Notes: generated from the letters alone by a model not told the origin. Shown: positions 41,335 to 52,337, counted from the first letter of the stretch. The stretch is DNA of 64,000 bases from an uncultured Clostridia bacterium (GCA_946220865.1 CAMJYM010000008.1:1-64000); one strand, 5' to 3'. Numbers and translations are program-made.

Positions 41335-42345
41335 CTATTTTCCGTCGGCAGACTTAGTGTTTTCGGCAGGCTTTGTGGTTTCGGCAGGCTTATCATCATA
41401 GAGATGACAGGCGACCTTATGGCCATTCCCCATATCTTTGAGTTCGGGTGATGTCTCCGAACAAATGGGCATGGCCATACGACAGCGTCCGCAAAAACGG
41501 CAGCCGTCCGGCGGGTTCACCGGACTCGGCACATCGCCCTCAAGAATAATTCTTTCGCGTTTAATGTGACGCTTGGGAATAGGGATGGCAGATAACAGCG
41601 CCTGGGAATAAGGATGCAGCGGCTCGATAAAGATGTCTCGATAATTCGCAACCTCAACAATCTTTCCGAGATACATCACCGCGATGCGATCGCTGATATG
41701 TTTGACCACACTGAGGTTATGGGCGATAAAGAGGTAGGTCAGGCCAAGGTCATCCTGTAATTCGCTGAGCAGATTGAGAATCTGAGCCTGTATACTCACA
41801 TCCAGGGCCGAAACCGGCTCATCCATCACGATAAACTTAGGATTCAAAACCAGCGCGCGGGCAATGCCGATACGCTGCCGCCGTCCGCCGTCCAATTCAT
41901 GCGGGTAAGCATCGAGCAGACGTTTTTCCAGACCGACCATATCCATGGCCTCAAGAACCTTTTGCCGTATTTCTTCTTTATTGCTGCCAATCTTGTTAAT
42001 CACCAGAGGATCTGCGATAAGGTCCTGGGTGTTGAGGCGGGGATTCAGTGAAGAATAGGGATCCTGAAAGACAATCTGCATCTCCTGCTTCATCCTCCGA
42101 AGATCCGCCCGACGGTGAAAGTCAAGAATGTTCTTTCCTTCAAAAAGAACTTCGCCGGAATTCGGATCGTTCAGTCGGATAATGGCACGGCCGCAAGTTG
42201 ATTTGCCACAGCCGGATTCACCCACGAGGCCTAAAGTTTCGCCCTTTCCGATGGAAAAGCTGACGTCGTCAACCGCGCGCAGGGGGCCTTTCTTGGTTTT
42301 GAAGTATTTCTTTAAATGTTTCACTTCAAGAAGTTTATCAGGCAT
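41335..42345 (-). CDS. oppF: oligopeptide ABC importer ATPase OppF (cluster 1)
   Basis: A 336-residue ATPase from the ATG at 42345, which sits inside the oppD 3' end with AAGGAGG 9 nt upstream. Walker A is GESGCGKST. The signature is [17 protein letters not shown], a DGGR variant of SGGQ also seen in other Firmicutes OppF. Walker B is [14 protein letters not shown]. The C-terminal oligopeptide-transport domain has [14 protein letters not shown], the cysteine cluster of Opp/Dpp ATPases. The last residues are Lys/Thr/Ala-rich repeats ([13 protein letters not shown]). It is last in oppABCDF. Confidence 0.94.
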   Translation of the reverse strand: MPDKLLEVKHLKKYFKTKKGPLRAVDDVSFSIGKGETLGLVGESGCGKSTCGRAIIRLNDPNSGEVLFEGKNILDFHRRADLRRMKQEMQIVFQDPYSSLNPRLNTQDLIADPLVINKIGSNKEEIRQKVLEAMDMVGLEKRLLDAYPHELDGGRRQRIGIARALVLNPKFIVMDEPVSALDVSIQAQILNLLSELQDDLGLTYLFIAHNLSVVKHISDRIAVMYLGKIVEVANYRDIFIEPLHPYSQALLSAIPIPKRHIKRERIILEGDVPSPVNPPDGCRFCGRCRMAMPICSETSPELKDMGNGHKVACHLYDDKPAETTKPAENTKSADGK

Positions 42346-43411
42346 CTGCTTTTGCCTCCTTCCCACTAAACTCGCCTTTTTCGTTCACGTAATGGCAGGC
42401 CAGCTGGTGATCCACGCCGCTAATGGCCCGCATCTCCGGAATTTCCTTACGACAGCGCTCTGTCGCATAGGGGCAGCGGGGATGGAAGCAGCAGCCGCTG
42501 GGCAGATCTGCAGGATCCGGTGGTGCGCCGGGAATCACATGCAGAGATTCGACATCCTCATCGAGCGAGGGAATCGACGCAAACAGGCCGCGCGTGTAGG
42601 GGTGCAGCGGATGGTCATAAATCTCATCTGTGTCACCGTCTTCAACCACGGAACCGGCATACATGATGGCCACGCGGTCGCAGATTTCGGCAACCACGCC
42701 AAGATCGTGCGTGATCAGCAACATGGAGGTATTAAACTCGTCTTTGAGCTTATTCATCAGCTCCAGAACCTGGGCCTGAATCGTCACGTCGAGGGCCGTC
42801 GTCGGTTCATCGGCGATAATCATCTGGGGGTTGCAGGCAAGGGCCATGGCGATGCAGACACGCTGCTTCATGCCGCCGGAAAACTGGTGAGGATAGTCAT
42901 TAAAGCGCTCCGGCCTTATACCCACCACTTCCAGCATGTGCCTGGCTCGCTCACAAAGATCCACTCCACTGAGCTTTTCGTGCAGGCCAAGAACCTCTTC
43001 AATCTGTGCGCCCACCGTCATGGAGGGGTTCAGACTGGTCATCGGGTCCTGAAAGATCATGCTGATGCGGCTGCCTCGAATTTGGCGCATTTCATCTTTT
43101 TCCAGACCAAGAAGATCACGGCCCTCAAAAAGAATCTGTCCGCTTTCGATGATTCCCGGGGGATCCGGAACCAGGCGCAGAATGCCCAGCGCCGTGGTGG
43201 TCTTCCCCGCGCCCGTCTCACCGACAAAGCCGAGAGATTCGCCGGCTCCGAGCTTAAGGTTGAGTTTGTTGACCGCCCTTACTGTACGGGCATCCGTTTT
43301 GTAGATAATGTTCAGATCCCGGATTTCGAGCAAAGGCTCGCCATCCTTCGCTTCCCAGCGTTCCGTATTAAGCTCGGGCTGAAAAGGTTTGGGTTGTTTC
43401 TTTTGCAACAT
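42338..43411 (-). CDS. oppD: oligopeptide ABC importer ATPase OppD (cluster 1)
   Basis: A 357-residue ATPase paired with OppF. Walker A is GETGAGKTT, the signature [13 protein letters not shown], and Walker [15 protein letters not shown]. The C-terminal cysteine cluster is [14 protein letters not shown]. It starts 9 nt after oppC and overlaps oppF by 8 nt. Confidence 0.95.
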   Translation of the reverse strand: MLQKKQPKPFQPELNTERWEAKDGEPLLEIRDLNIIYKTDARTVRAVNKLNLKLGAGESLGFVGETGAGKTTTALGILRLVPDPPGIIESGQILFEGRDLLGLEKDEMRQIRGSRISMIFQDPMTSLNPSMTVGAQIEEVLGLHEKLSGVDLCERARHMLEVVGIRPERFNDYPHQFSGGMKQRVCIAMALACNPQMIIADEPTTALDVTIQAQVLELMNKLKDEFNTSMLLITHDLGVVAEICDRVAIMYAGSVVEDGDTDEIYDHPLHPYTRGLFASIPSLDEDVESLHVIPGAPPDPADLPSGCCFHPRCPYATERCRKEIPEMRAISGVDHQLACHYVNEKGEFSGKEAKADA

Positions 43412-43420
43412 AGCCGCCTC

Positions 43421-44287
43421 CTAATCTCTGAGCTTGGGATCCAGGGCATCGCGGAAACCATCGCCCAGCACGTTCAGGGCAAAAATCGTAATCATAATCG
43501 CGAGACCGGGGAAAAAGGTAATGTGCGGGAAATCACGAATATACTGTCTGCCGCCGGCCAGCATGGCTCCCCATTCCGGCACTTCCGGATCAAGGCCCAG
43601 ACCGATAAAGCTCAGACCGGCCGCCGTGAGAATAGCGAAGGCCACGCCCAGAGTCGCCTGGACGATGATCGGCGCAAAACAGTTGGGAATGATGTGACGG
43701 ATAATTGTGTGCAGATGCGTCGCGCCTGCGGCATGCGTCGCTTCAATGTACTCCTGATCCTTTACCGTCAGTACGGAGGCGCGCATGATACGGGCATATT
43801 GAGGAATGGACGAAATTCCCACGGCAATCATCAGATTGACCAGGCCCGTGCCCAGCGCTGCCGAGATGGAAATAGCCAGAAGAATCTGCGGTACGGCCAG
43901 CAGGATATCCATGCTGCGCATGATGATATTGTCCGTTACGCCGCCGAAGTAGCCGGCGACAGCTCCGAGGAGACCTCCGAAGACCACGGCAATACCCACC
44001 GCGATAAAGCCGACCGAGAGGGAAATACGTGAGCCATAGATGACACGGGTAAAGATATCCCGCCCCAGGTCGTCACAGCCAAAAATATGTTCCGAGTTGG
44101 GTTTCATATTTTTGTTCTCAAGATGCTGCTCGGAGTAGGAATAGGGGGCGATCACACTGGCAAAGATCGCTATCGCCACGAGCAGGCTCAAAATCACAAG
44201 GCCGAACATGGCCATTTTGCTTTTCTTTAATCTGCGCCAGAATTCCTTGAGGCGCATGAAACGACGTTCTTTCTTTTTATCTTTCAT
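43421..44287 (-). CDS. oppC: oligopeptide ABC importer permease OppC (cluster 1)
   Basis: A 288-residue permease with the OppC_N helix ([22 protein letters not shown]), the [22 protein letters not shown] segment, and the ATPase-coupling loop [21 protein letters not shown]. Ends [14 protein letters not shown], the standard OppC C-terminus. It starts 9 nt after oppB. Confidence 0.95.
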   Translation of the reverse strand: MKDKKKERRFMRLKEFWRRLKKSKMAMFGLVILSLLVAIAIFASVIAPYSYSEQHLENKNMKPNSEHIFGCDDLGRDIFTRVIYGSRISLSVGFIAVGIAVVFGGLLGAVAGYFGGVTDNIIMRSMDILLAVPQILLAISISAALGTGLVNLMIAVGISSIPQYARIMRASVLTVKDQEYIEATHAAGATHLHTIIRHIIPNCFAPIIVQATLGVAFAILTAAGLSFIGLGLDPEVPEWGAMLAGGRQYIRDFPHITFFPGLAIMITIFALNVLGDGFRDALDPKLRD

Positions 44288-44296
44288 GTGGGCCTC

Positions 44297-45226
44297 CTAA
44301 CGATACTGTGAGCGGATTTTGGGGTTCACAGAGGCATAGAGCAGGTCGACGACCAGGTTGACAAGGCTAAAGGCCACTGCGATAAAAAGCACGCCGCCCT
44401 GAACCACAGGGAAATCCTTCATCTTGATCGAATCGACCATGAGACGGCCGACCCCCGGAATGGAGAAAACGGCTTCGGTAAGGACAGCGCCGCCCAAAAG
44501 CGCGCCAAATTGCAGGCCGACCGTGGTGATGATCGGCATGAGGGCGTTGCGCAGGGCATGATGAATGATCACTTTCGCCTCTGTCTGTCCCTTGGCACGG
44601 GCTGTTCGAATGTAATCCTGGCGAATGACCTCCAGCATGCTGGAGCGGGTCATGCGCATGATGACGGCGATCGACTGGGCACTCAGGGCAATAGCAGGCA
44701 GGACCATGTGTTTGAAGGTCGAAAAACCTGCGGAAGGAAACCAGTGCAGGCGCGCCGCAAATTGCAGAATGAGCAGCATGCCCAGCCAGAAAACCGGCAT
44801 GGAAATACCGATCAGACCCAGAATGAGGGCCACATTATCAAAAACCGAATATTGTTTTACCGCCGAGATAATCCCCAGCGGGATGCCGATTACCACAGCA
44901 ATAGCTACAGCCAGGGCAGCCAGTTTTAAGGTCGCCGGGAAAGCCGACATAATCACGCTGAACACCGGTTGTTTGGCGCGATAGGAACGGCCCATATCCT
45001 GATGCAGGACAAGATTACTCAAAAAGTTGCCGTAGCGAACGATATAGGGATCGTTCAGTCCCATTTCTTCACGCAGCTGCTCTACTTGTTCGGTATTAGC
45101 CGAAGGTCCCAGCAAGGCCCTTGCAGGGTCACCAGGCGTAATGTAAAGCAGGGTGAAAGTGATCAGCGTCACCCCGATCAATACGGGAATGAGCAGCAGA
45201 ATCCTCTTGATGATATAGCGCAGCAT
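44297..45226 (-). CDS. oppB: oligopeptide ABC importer permease OppB (cluster 1)
   Basis: A 309-residue permease with six membrane segments, beginning MLRYIIKRILLLIPVLIGVTLITF and TPGDPARALLG. The coupling loop is RTARAKGQTEAKVIIHHALRNALMPIIT. It starts downstream of a strong terminator that separates it from oppA. Confidence 0.95.
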   Translation of the reverse strand: MLRYIIKRILLLIPVLIGVTLITFTLLYITPGDPARALLGPSANTEQVEQLREEMGLNDPYIVRYGNFLSNLVLHQDMGRSYRAKQPVFSVIMSAFPATLKLAALAVAIAVVIGIPLGIISAVKQYSVFDNVALILGLIGISMPVFWLGMLLILQFAARLHWFPSAGFSTFKHMVLPAIALSAQSIAVIMRMTRSSMLEVIRQDYIRTARAKGQTEAKVIIHHALRNALMPIITTVGLQFGALLGGAVLTEAVFSIPGVGRLMVDSIKMKDFPVVQGGVLFIAVAFSLVNLVVDLLYASVNPKIRSQYR

Positions 45227-45245
45227 AACACTCCCCCCTCATTTC

Positions 45246-45278
45246 AAAAAAATAAGGGAGCCCGGGAGGGCTCCCTTA
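45246..45278 (-). terminator. terminator between oppA and oppB (cluster 1)
   Basis: TAAGGGAGCCC and GGGCTCCCTTA form a perfect 11-bp stem with a 4-nt loop, followed on the minus strand by TTTTTTT. Confidence 0.92.
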
Positions 45279-45293
45279 AGGCGGAAAAGCTGA

Positions 45294-46835
45294 TTATTTG
45301 GCTTCGCCGAAGCTGGCCTTGTAATAGGGGTAGTAGGAGAACGGCGTCATCACGAAGTTCTGCACGTTCTTGCTCAGGCCGATGGTGGCTTCGTTGTTGT
45401 ACTGGTAAATCCAGGGGCAGTCGTCAAGAATGATTTCCTGAATCTGTTTGTACACATCCGCGCGCTCATCGCCGTCTTCAAGTTCACGACCCTTTTCGAG
45501 AAGCTTATCAATTTCGGGGTTGTTGTAGCGGGCGAAGTTCGCGCCGTTGCCGATGTTGCTGCTGTTGAGAGGCGACCAGAGAGCCATATCCGGATCCGGA
45601 ACGGCCGGGGCCCAACCGATTTCAAAGAGCTCGCATTCGCCGTTGGTGAGTTTATCAAGATAGGTGGACCACTCGAGGATTTCGATGTTCACATCGACAT
45701 TGATGGCCTTGAGATCTTCTTTAATGATCTGAGCCATATCGACACGCTCTTTTTTCTCGTTGGTGGAAAGGGTGATGGTGAAGCCCTTTTCATAGCCCGC
45801 TTCCTTCATCAGCTCTTTCGCTTTTTCAACGTTGATTTCGTGAGGTTTCAGATCTTTGGCGAGCGTGTACTTAATGGAAGGACCCATGGGGCCGGTAGCA
45901 ACCTGACCCACACCGCTGCAGACCGCTTCGACGATCTTCGGCATGTCGATGACATAGGCGAAGGCCTGGCGGACACGCTTGTCCTTAAAGTATTCGTTCT
46001 CGTTATTCATGCCGAGGTACTGAGTGGTATTTTCGAGTCCGCGAGCCATGACGAGATCAGGATTCTCTTCAACTTTTTTCACGTCGAGCGGTGCAATTTC
46101 CTGAGCGACATCGACATCGCCGGCTTCCAGAGCCAGCAGACGGCTTGAAGGTTCGGGCATCGGCAGGAATTCCATGCCCTTGAGCGCAGCTTTTTCACCA
46201 TGATAGTCATCGAAACGTTCGAGGACGATGCGGTCATTCTGAGTCCAGCTCGCAAATTTGAAGGGGCCGGTGCCGCAGACCTTGGTCGTGCCGAAGTCGT
46301 CGCCGGCTTCTTCCACGAATTTCTTGTTGACGATATAACCGCCGGAGTGCGCCAGACTCGCCATAAAGGGGGAGTTGGGGGCTTTGAGCTTGAATTCGAT
46401 GGTGTAGTCATCGATGATCTTGAAGCTGTCGGTATCAATGTCGCCAAAGATGTGCGAAACATTGGCCGAAGCCTGAGCGCGTTTCATGGAGAACTCCACG
46501 TCTTCGGCTTTGAGTTCTTCGCCGTTATGGAATTTCACACCTTTTTTGAGTTCGAAATGGTAGGTCACGTCGTCGATACGTTCAGCCTTTTCAGCCAGGC
46601 CGGCGCCTTCGATTACTTTACCTTCATTGTCGATGTCGACCAGGGGTTCATAGATCTGACGCATCACGTTGGTGGAAGCAACATCGTTCGTGGCGACAGG
46701 ATCAAGACTTTTGGCATCATAGCCAGTGGCAATGCGCATAATCTGATCGTCCATGTTAGCTTTGACGGCCTGAGCCGGGGCAAAGCAAAGTCCGACGATG
46801 AGCAGAAGCGCGAGTAGTAGAGCACTTTTTTTCAT
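45294..46835 (-). CDS. oppA: oligopeptide-binding protein OppA (cluster 1)
   Basis: A 513-residue SBP_bac_5 family peptide-binding protein from the ATG at 46835 (AAGGAG upstream; an earlier in-frame start lacks one). It has a signal peptide MKKSALLLALLLIVGLCFAPAQA without a proper lipobox (Leu precedes the Cys), so it may be cleaved by signal peptidase I. Conserved blocks include AKSLDPVATNDVAS, YEPLVDIDNEGKVI, YHFELKKGVKFHNGEELKAEDVEFS and KVCGTGPFKFASW. It is first in oppABCDF. Confidence 0.92.
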   Translation of the reverse strand: MKKSALLLALLLIVGLCFAPAQAVKANMDDQIMRIATGYDAKSLDPVATNDVASTNVMRQIYEPLVDIDNEGKVIEGAGLAEKAERIDDVTYHFELKKGVKFHNGEELKAEDVEFSMKRAQASANVSHIFGDIDTDSFKIIDDYTIEFKLKAPNSPFMASLAHSGGYIVNKKFVEEAGDDFGTTKVCGTGPFKFASWTQNDRIVLERFDDYHGEKAALKGMEFLPMPEPSSRLLALEAGDVDVAQEIAPLDVKKVEENPDLVMARGLENTTQYLGMNNENEYFKDKRVRQAFAYVIDMPKIVEAVCSGVGQVATGPMGPSIKYTLAKDLKPHEINVEKAKELMKEAGYEKGFTITLSTNEKKERVDMAQIIKEDLKAINVDVNIEILEWSTYLDKLTNGECELFEIGWAPAVPDPDMALWSPLNSSNIGNGANFARYNNPEIDKLLEKGRELEDGDERADVYKQIQEIILDDCPWIYQYNNEATIGLSKNVQNFVMTPFSYYPYYKASFGEAK

Positions 46836-47069
46836 CCTTTTTCTCCTTATTGATTTTTTGGGCAACCCCCTCAGACAAAAATTTAGTCAGATAAGGGCTA
46901 TCCTTTTCGAGCGCCACAGAATCATACGTTATCCTGCGTTACGGCACTCGAAACCGCTGTGGTCTCGCTCAGCAACCCAGAGGGAGTTGCTGAAACCTGC
47001 CTTATTCTTAAAGATGAAACAGGCAGTTTTGTTTGTAATGAAAACATAATCATTTCGCAGAAAATAAAG
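46836..47069 (-). other. leader and spacer upstream of oppA (cluster 1)
   Basis: No gene is seen. On the minus strand CAGCAAC...GTTGCTG pairs around CCCTCTGG (46972-46998), a small leader hairpin. Confidence 0.4.
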
Positions 47070-47085
47070 TGTAGCGCAGACTACA
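47070..47085. promoter_or_regulatory. Crp/Fnr-style palindrome TGTAG-N6-CTACA
   Basis: 5-6-5 geometry as in Crp/Fnr boxes (TGTGA-N6-TCACA, TTGAT-N4-ATCAA), upstream of oppA and 230 nt beyond the end of a Crp/Fnr-family gene on the same strand. Confidence 0.5.
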
Positions 47086-47316
47086 TTTCATGACGGAAAG
47101 CCGAAAAAAGCCGAAAGTTTCCTGGCGATGCTGTGTAAAAAATATAGAAGACTCGTTTTTGCGTCAATCAGGCCATGTTCAAACAAGGGATGTCATTTCT
47201 CTCTTTATCGTTCTCTGCGGAAACAACTTCCTGCTGGGCGTCCTCAAAGGCAATAGAAAATATTCCCTGCTCAATTGTCCTCTGCGGAAACAGTTTTCTC
47301 TCAGTCGTGAACCATG
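47086..47316. repeat. spacer with duplicated TCCTCTGCGGAAACA segment
   Basis: TTCTCTGCGGAAACAACTTCC (47211 on) recurs as TCCTCTGCGGAAACAGTTTTC (near 47278). No gene is seen. Confidence 0.5.
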
Positions 47317-48057
47317 TTATCGCCTGCTTGCTCCGTCGTCCTTTGAGAAATTCAGCGGGCCTGCATTTTCCACGCCAATGGGATGAATCAAAGCCTGTAG
47401 TCCTTCACGATCCAGCACCTTTATTTTTCCACGGTGCACTTCAATGAGACCCTCCGCCTCTAATTCAGCCATAGTCCGGCTGACCGTGACACGATGGAGA
47501 TTAAGTCGGCTGGCGTACTCTTCCTGAGTGTATCGTCCCAGGCCCTCTTCCAACAGCAGCTGCTTTCTTCGCAGATAATCCTGACGCAAAATGAGACTGG
47601 CAATCCGCCCCTTCGCATCATTAAAACAAATATCTGCGAGAGCAAAGGTAATCAGATTCATTTTACGGATGATGCTTTGAATAAAGGCCTGGCGCAGCTG
47701 AGCATTTTCTTCAATCCTGCGCTTTACAATGGCAGACGAAACTAAAGAAAGCTCAACGCTCGAGGCCGTTTCAGCTACAAAAGTTGAGGCCTGTTTAAGA
47801 AAAAATTCGTTTTCACCCAGAACTGTCCCTTTCTCCATGCGAAAAAGGGATAATTCTTCGCCATAAAGCGAGAGCAGTTTTAAGTTCACACTACCGGACA
47901 GGACGACCGCTACATCGCCGACTCTGAGATCGTCAATCACGCGGGCCCGGGGAAGTCTGAGGCGCTTGCCGCAGGGAGCAAGTTCCTCAAGAAAAGTCTC
48001 TGTCATCTTTTCGTAGACTTCTGCCGAAAAGAAATTCTCGTAAGTAAAAACACCCAT
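47317..48057 (-). CDS. Crp/Fnr-family transcription regulator
   Basis: About 246 residues from the ATG at 48057; a GTG 11 codons upstream is possible, and neither has a clear ribosome binding site. The N-terminal half is a cyclic-nucleotide-binding-type beta barrel (VGDVAVVLSGSVNLKLLSLYGEELSLFRMEKGTVLGENEF). A helix follows, then a Crp-type HTH: YTQEEYASRLNLHRVTVSRTMAELEAEGLIEV. No FNR-type N-terminal cysteine cluster is seen. It lies between the two opp operons, all on the minus strand, so it may regulate peptide uptake through the TGTAG-N6-CTACA site. Confidence 0.88.
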   Translation of the reverse strand: MGVFTYENFFSAEVYEKMTETFLEELAPCGKRLRLPRARVIDDLRVGDVAVVLSGSVNLKLLSLYGEELSLFRMEKGTVLGENEFFLKQASTFVAETASSVELSLVSSAIVKRRIEENAQLRQAFIQSIIRKMNLITFALADICFNDAKGRIASLILRQDYLRRKQLLLEEGLGRYTQEEYASRLNLHRVTVSRTMAELEAEGLIEVHRGKIKVLDREGLQALIHPIGVENAGPLNFSKDDGASRR

Positions 48058-48180
48058 TGTAAAAATAGAAACAAAACGCCCCCGCCGCACAAGTGCGCAG
48101 CGAGAAAAGTCAGGCTGGAACGGGAAACGTCGAGCCCTGACCTCAGGAATGGCTCAACACCGGGCTAAGCGAACAGCTTC

Positions 48181-49170
48181 TCAGTTCTGTGACAGGCCCT
48201 TGTCTTCGTAGAGGACGCAGGCAACATAGTGATCTTTTTCAACTTCTCGTAGTTCCGGGGCACGCTCATGGCAGCGCTCTGTCGCGTAGGGACAGCGACT
48301 CGCAAATTTGCAGCCGGGCGGAGTATTGATGGGCGAAGGCACTTCACCTTCCAGCTTGATCTGTCCAATCAGACCTTTACGGTCAGGATCTGGCACGGGA
48401 ATAGCAGAGATGAGAGCCTGCGTGTAGGGGTGCAGTGGATGGCTGTAGAGGCGCTGATTCTCACAGACCTCAACGAGTCGACCAAGATACATCACCCCGA
48501 TGCGGTCGGAAATATGCTTGACCATAGAAAGGTCGTGGGAAATAAAAAGATAGGTCAGATCTCTTTCCCTCTGCAGCTTGATGAGCAGGTTAACGATTTG
48601 AGCCTGTATGGAGACATCCAGGGCAGAAATCGGCTCATCACAGACGATGAAGTCCGGTTTCAGTGCAAGGGCGCGGGCGATGCCGATGCGCTGGCGCTGG
48701 CCGCCTGAAAGTTCATGAGGAAAACGGGCGCCATGCTCGCTGTTAAGGCCAACGGACATCAGCAATTCAGAAACCAGATCGTGTTTTTCTTTGTTGCTCA
48801 GGTTCTTGTAATGAACATTCAATCCTTCGCTGATGATGTCATCCACTGTCATGCGAGGATCGAGCGAGGCATAAGGGTCCTGAAAAATCATCTGAGCGCG
48901 GCGGCGGAAGTCCTGGAGTTCGTGGCCGCTGAGCGTATTGACCTCCTGTCCGTCGAAAAAAATCTGACCGCCTGTTATGTCATAAACGCGCAGAATACAG
49001 CGCCCACAGGTCGTCTTGCCGCAGCCGGACTCGCCCACAAGACCGAAGGTTTCACCGCGCTTGATGGAGAAGCTCACATCGTCGACAGCCTTGAGCAGCT
49101 GTTTGTGGCCGACGCGGAAATATTTTTTGAGGTTTTTAACCTGCACTAAAGGTTTTTCATTAGAGCTCAT
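48181..49170 (-). CDS. oppF: oligopeptide ABC importer ATPase OppF (cluster 2)
   Basis: A 329-residue ATPase. The ATG at 49170 overlaps the oppD stop as ATGA and has GGAGG upstream. Walker A is GESGCGKTT, the signature [17 protein letters not shown], Walker [15 protein letters not shown], and the C-terminal cysteines [15 protein letters not shown]. Last gene of the second oppABCDF operon; I see no clear terminator in the 90 nt before the Crp-like gene, so that gene may be partly co-transcribed. Confidence 0.95.
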   Translation of the reverse strand: MSSNEKPLVQVKNLKKYFRVGHKQLLKAVDDVSFSIKRGETFGLVGESGCGKTTCGRCILRVYDITGGQIFFDGQEVNTLSGHELQDFRRRAQMIFQDPYASLDPRMTVDDIISEGLNVHYKNLSNKEKHDLVSELLMSVGLNSEHGARFPHELSGGQRQRIGIARALALKPDFIVCDEPISALDVSIQAQIVNLLIKLQRERDLTYLFISHDLSMVKHISDRIGVMYLGRLVEVCENQRLYSHPLHPYTQALISAIPVPDPDRKGLIGQIKLEGEVPSPINTPPGCKFASRCPYATERCHERAPELREVEKDHYVACVLYEDKGLSQN

Positions 49171-50318
49171 TGCGCTTCTCCTCCCTTTATGGTCTCTGCA
49201 CACTGCTCTGTGGCCGTCGCTTTCTGCTTCGCCGCTGTGGTTTTTCGGCGGATGGGAGACTCGACCGAAGGTGCCATCTCATGCTGCAGCCAGCAGGCAC
49301 AGCTGTGGGTCTCGCTGAACTGAGTTTTCTCCGGATGACAGTTGCGACAAATTTGCATCGCATAATCGCAGCGATCCGTAAATGGACAACCCTCCAGCGG
49401 CAGGATCAGATCTGGCGGCGTGCCGTTTAAGGAGTAAAGTTCTTCCTTATCTTCGGCATCGACACGCGGAATGGAGCGCAGAAGCGCCCAGGTGTAGGGA
49501 TGCTGCGGATTCTTGAAAATCTCTTCGGTCGTTCCGGTTTCCACAATCTGGCCGGCATACATGACCTGAATACGATCGGCAAAATTGGCAACCACCCCAA
49601 GATCATGGGTGACAAGAATAATTGAAGCCTTTTCCTTCTGCTGCAGGTCTTTGAGCAGGGACATAATCTGAGCCTGAATGGTCACATCGAGGGCCGTCGT
49701 CGGTTCGTCGGCAATCATGATCCTTGGCTGACAGGCCAGGGCTATGGCAATCATCACACGCTGGCGCATTCCGCCGGAAAGCTCGTGCGGATATTGCTTA
49801 AAACGTTTTTCCGGATTGGGGATCTCCACCTCACGGAGCATCTCAATAGCCCGCTCTCTGCACGCTTCGCGGCTCAGCTCCGTGTGAATGCGCAGTGATT
49901 CCACAATCTGTTTGCCGCAGGTCATGGTCGGGTTCAGCGAAGTCATGGCATCCTGAAAAATCATGCCGATATCGGACCCCTTGTAACGGGTCAGACGGGC
50001 TTTGTCCATGCTCAGCACATCTTCCCCGCAAAACTCGACAACTGAACCCTTTTTGATTTCTGCCGGTGGGCACTTGAGCAGACGCATGATGGCCTTGGAC
50101 GTCACGGATTTACCACAGCCGGACTCGCCGACAAAGGCCAGAGTCTCGCCCGCATCAAGGTGAAAATCGAGGCCACGCACGGCCTTCACTTCACCGGCAT
50201 AAGTATGAAAGGAAACCTGCAGGTTTTGCACTTCCAGGACGCGTTCCTGATCGTTTTTATTCATCTCTTTTTTCTCACTTCCCGTCGCCTGCGGCGAGCT
50301 CTCTCTCGTGCTGTTCAT
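49167..50318 (-). CDS. oppD: oligopeptide ABC importer ATPase OppD (cluster 2)
   Basis: A 383-residue ATPase with Walker [10 protein letters not shown], signature [17 protein letters not shown], Walker [15 protein letters not shown], and C-terminal [14 protein letters not shown]. The first ATG (50318, GAGGG upstream) adds 18 residues to a second possible start ([12 protein letters not shown]). The C-terminal 40 residues are a Lys/Thr/Ala-rich tail. It starts 9 nt after oppC. Confidence 0.94.
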   Translation of the reverse strand: MNSTRESSPQATGSEKKEMNKNDQERVLEVQNLQVSFHTYAGEVKAVRGLDFHLDAGETLAFVGESGCGKSVTSKAIMRLLKCPPAEIKKGSVVEFCGEDVLSMDKARLTRYKGSDIGMIFQDAMTSLNPTMTCGKQIVESLRIHTELSREACRERAIEMLREVEIPNPEKRFKQYPHELSGGMRQRVMIAIALACQPRIMIADEPTTALDVTIQAQIMSLLKDLQQKEKASIILVTHDLGVVANFADRIQVMYAGQIVETGTTEEIFKNPQHPYTWALLRSIPRVDAEDKEELYSLNGTPPDLILPLEGCPFTDRCDYAMQICRNCHPEKTQFSETHSCACWLQHEMAPSVESPIRRKTTAAKQKATATEQCAETIKGGEAQ

Positions 50319-50327
50319 GACTGTCCC

Positions 50328-51272
50328 TCACTCTCTGAGGCGCGGATCAAGGGCATCGCGCAGGCCATCGCCGAGCAGGACAAAGGAGAGCATGGTAATG
50401 GCGATCATCAGGGATGGGAAAAGCATTTCTGTCGGATAAAAGAGAAAACTCTGCTGAGCTATGGAGGTCATCGCGCCCCAGGAGGTCATCGGCGATTCAA
50501 TACCGATGCCGATAAAGGAGAGGAAGGCTTCGGCAAAAATGTAGCCGGGAATATCAAAGCTGATCGCAATGATGATGATATTGAGGGTATTGGGGATGAG
50601 GTGCCCGAGGATTATCCCCATGGGCGGCACGCCCAATGTTTTGGCAGCCAGCACAAAATCCTGATTTTTGAGGGCAAGCAGCTGGCCGCGCACCATGCGG
50701 GCAGAGCCCAGCCAGCCCGTCAGGGTAAGGGCAAGCAGCATGGTGCCCAGATTGCGCTCTCTCAGATAGAGCTGCAAAAGGATGATCACCAGGAGGTAGG
50801 GCACGGAATTGAGAATCTCGACGATGCGCATCATGAGGTTGTCTACAGCGCCGCCGGCAAAGGCAGAGATAGCTCCGTAGAGCGTTCCCACAATGGCCGA
50901 AATCAGCGCACCGCAGATGCCGATCGCGATGGACACACGCCCGCCTACGCAGATGCGTGTGAAGATATCGCGGCCCAGCTCATCGGTGCCAAAAATGTGC
51001 TCGGCCGTCGGGGGCTGGTGGCGGTTATGCCGGTCGATTTTATCGAAGCTATAGGGCGAAAGCAGAGGGCCGAAGATCACCATAAAGATGAGCAGCACGA
51101 GCACAATACCCGCCAGCAGCGCCACTTTATTCTGTTTGAAGCGGCGCCAGGCATCGCTCCAGTAGGTGATTTTCGGACGGGCCATAAATTCTGCCCGCTT
51201 ATCTTCGGCTGGAATTGGCAGGAACATTTCCTGCGTGAGTTTCTTATCCACAGCAGCGTTCATTTCAGCCAT
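50328..51272 (-). CDS. oppC: oligopeptide ABC importer permease OppC (cluster 2)
   Basis: A 314-residue permease with an extended N-terminal cytoplasmic part (1-45), the OppC_N helix [44 protein letters not shown], coupling loop AAKTLGVPPMGIILGHLIPNT and the GDGLRDALDPRLRE end. Its start codon shares one base with the oppB stop (TGATG). Confidence 0.95.
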   Translation of the reverse strand: MAEMNAAVDKKLTQEMFLPIPAEDKRAEFMARPKITYWSDAWRRFKQNKVALLAGIVLVLLIFMVIFGPLLSPYSFDKIDRHNRHQPPTAEHIFGTDELGRDIFTRICVGGRVSIAIGICGALISAIVGTLYGAISAFAGGAVDNLMMRIVEILNSVPYLLVIILLQLYLRERNLGTMLLALTLTGWLGSARMVRGQLLALKNQDFVLAAKTLGVPPMGIILGHLIPNTLNIIIIAISFDIPGYIFAEAFLSFIGIGIESPMTSWGAMTSIAQQSFLFYPTEMLFPSLMIAITMLSFVLLGDGLRDALDPRLRE

Positions 51273-52207
51273 CAGCTTTTCCTCCCACTCAGACGAATCC
51301 TCGGATCAACGAGCCCATAGACCAGGTCAACGATAAGGACTGAGACGATAAAGAGCGCCGCATAAAAGACGGTTGTCCCAATAATCATCGTGTAATCGCG
51401 AGCGTTAATGGATTCTACAAAATAGCGGCCCAGGCCGGGGATGGAGAACATACGCTCCAGCACAAAGGAGCCTGTAAAGACGCCGGCGATCTGCGGACCA
51501 ATCATGGTAATCAGCGGCAGCATGGCATTGCGCAGCACATGTTTGAAGAGGATACCCGTACGCGAGACACCTTTGGCTTCAGCAGTGAGAATGTAGTCCT
51601 GGTTCAGAACTTCCAGAATACTGCTGCGGGTGTAGCGTGCATAGGTGGCAATGGGCCCGAAGAGCGCGGCCAGCACCGGAAGAACGTAGTGAGCCGGTTT
51701 GCCCCAGCCGGAGGTGGGCACCCATTTGAGTTTGCCGGCCAGGAGAAACTGCAGGAGGGCAGCAAAGACAAAAACAGGAATACAGACGCCGAGCATGGCG
51801 ATAAAGGTCACCAGGTAGTCAGGCCATTTGCCGCGGTTATAGGCAGCAATGATCCCCAGAAAAATGCCGATGGCTGTGCCGATAAAAAGGGCCACAAAAC
51901 CCCATTGAGCCGAGACCGGCGCTGTATCCGCCAGAGTCTTGGCCACGGAACGTCCCGGCTTGGTGATGGATTCTCCGAGATCACCTTCAGTGAGCAGGCC
52001 TTTCATAAAAATCAGATACTGTTCGCTGACCGGTTTATCCAGACCGTACTTGGCGTAAAAGTTTTTAACGGCATAGTCCGGAAGTTTTTTGGCCATGCTG
52101 GCGAGCGGGTCGCCCGGCACACTGTGCATGAGAAAAAACGTGATGGTGGTGACAATGAGCAGGGTCAACAACATCATGAGGATACGTTTCATCGTATAGC
52201 GAATCAT
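51272..52207 (-). CDS. oppB: oligopeptide ABC importer permease OppB (cluster 2)
   Basis: A 311-residue permease with MIRYTMKRILMMLLTLLIVTTITFFLMHSVPGDP at the start, six membrane segments, and coupling loop TAEAKGVSRTGILFKHVLRNAMLPLIT. It is separated from oppA by a strong terminator. Confidence 0.95.
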   Translation of the reverse strand: MIRYTMKRILMMLLTLLIVTTITFFLMHSVPGDPLASMAKKLPDYAVKNFYAKYGLDKPVSEQYLIFMKGLLTEGDLGESITKPGRSVAKTLADTAPVSAQWGFVALFIGTAIGIFLGIIAAYNRGKWPDYLVTFIAMLGVCIPVFVFAALLQFLLAGKLKWVPTSGWGKPAHYVLPVLAALFGPIATYARYTRSSILEVLNQDYILTAEAKGVSRTGILFKHVLRNAMLPLITMIGPQIAGVFTGSFVLERMFSIPGLGRYFVESINARDYTMIIGTTVFYAALFIVSVLIVDLVYGLVDPRIRLSGRKS

Positions 52208-52337
52208 GCTTTTTACCTTTCTTCACAGGTCTCACTCTGTAACACTCTCATTCTGTACTCCTTGGAGCACAGCGGAGACAGAAGACTCCTCTGCTTCGGC
52301 CTTTTGTCCCGGCTGTGATCAGGCAGATGAAAAAAGA

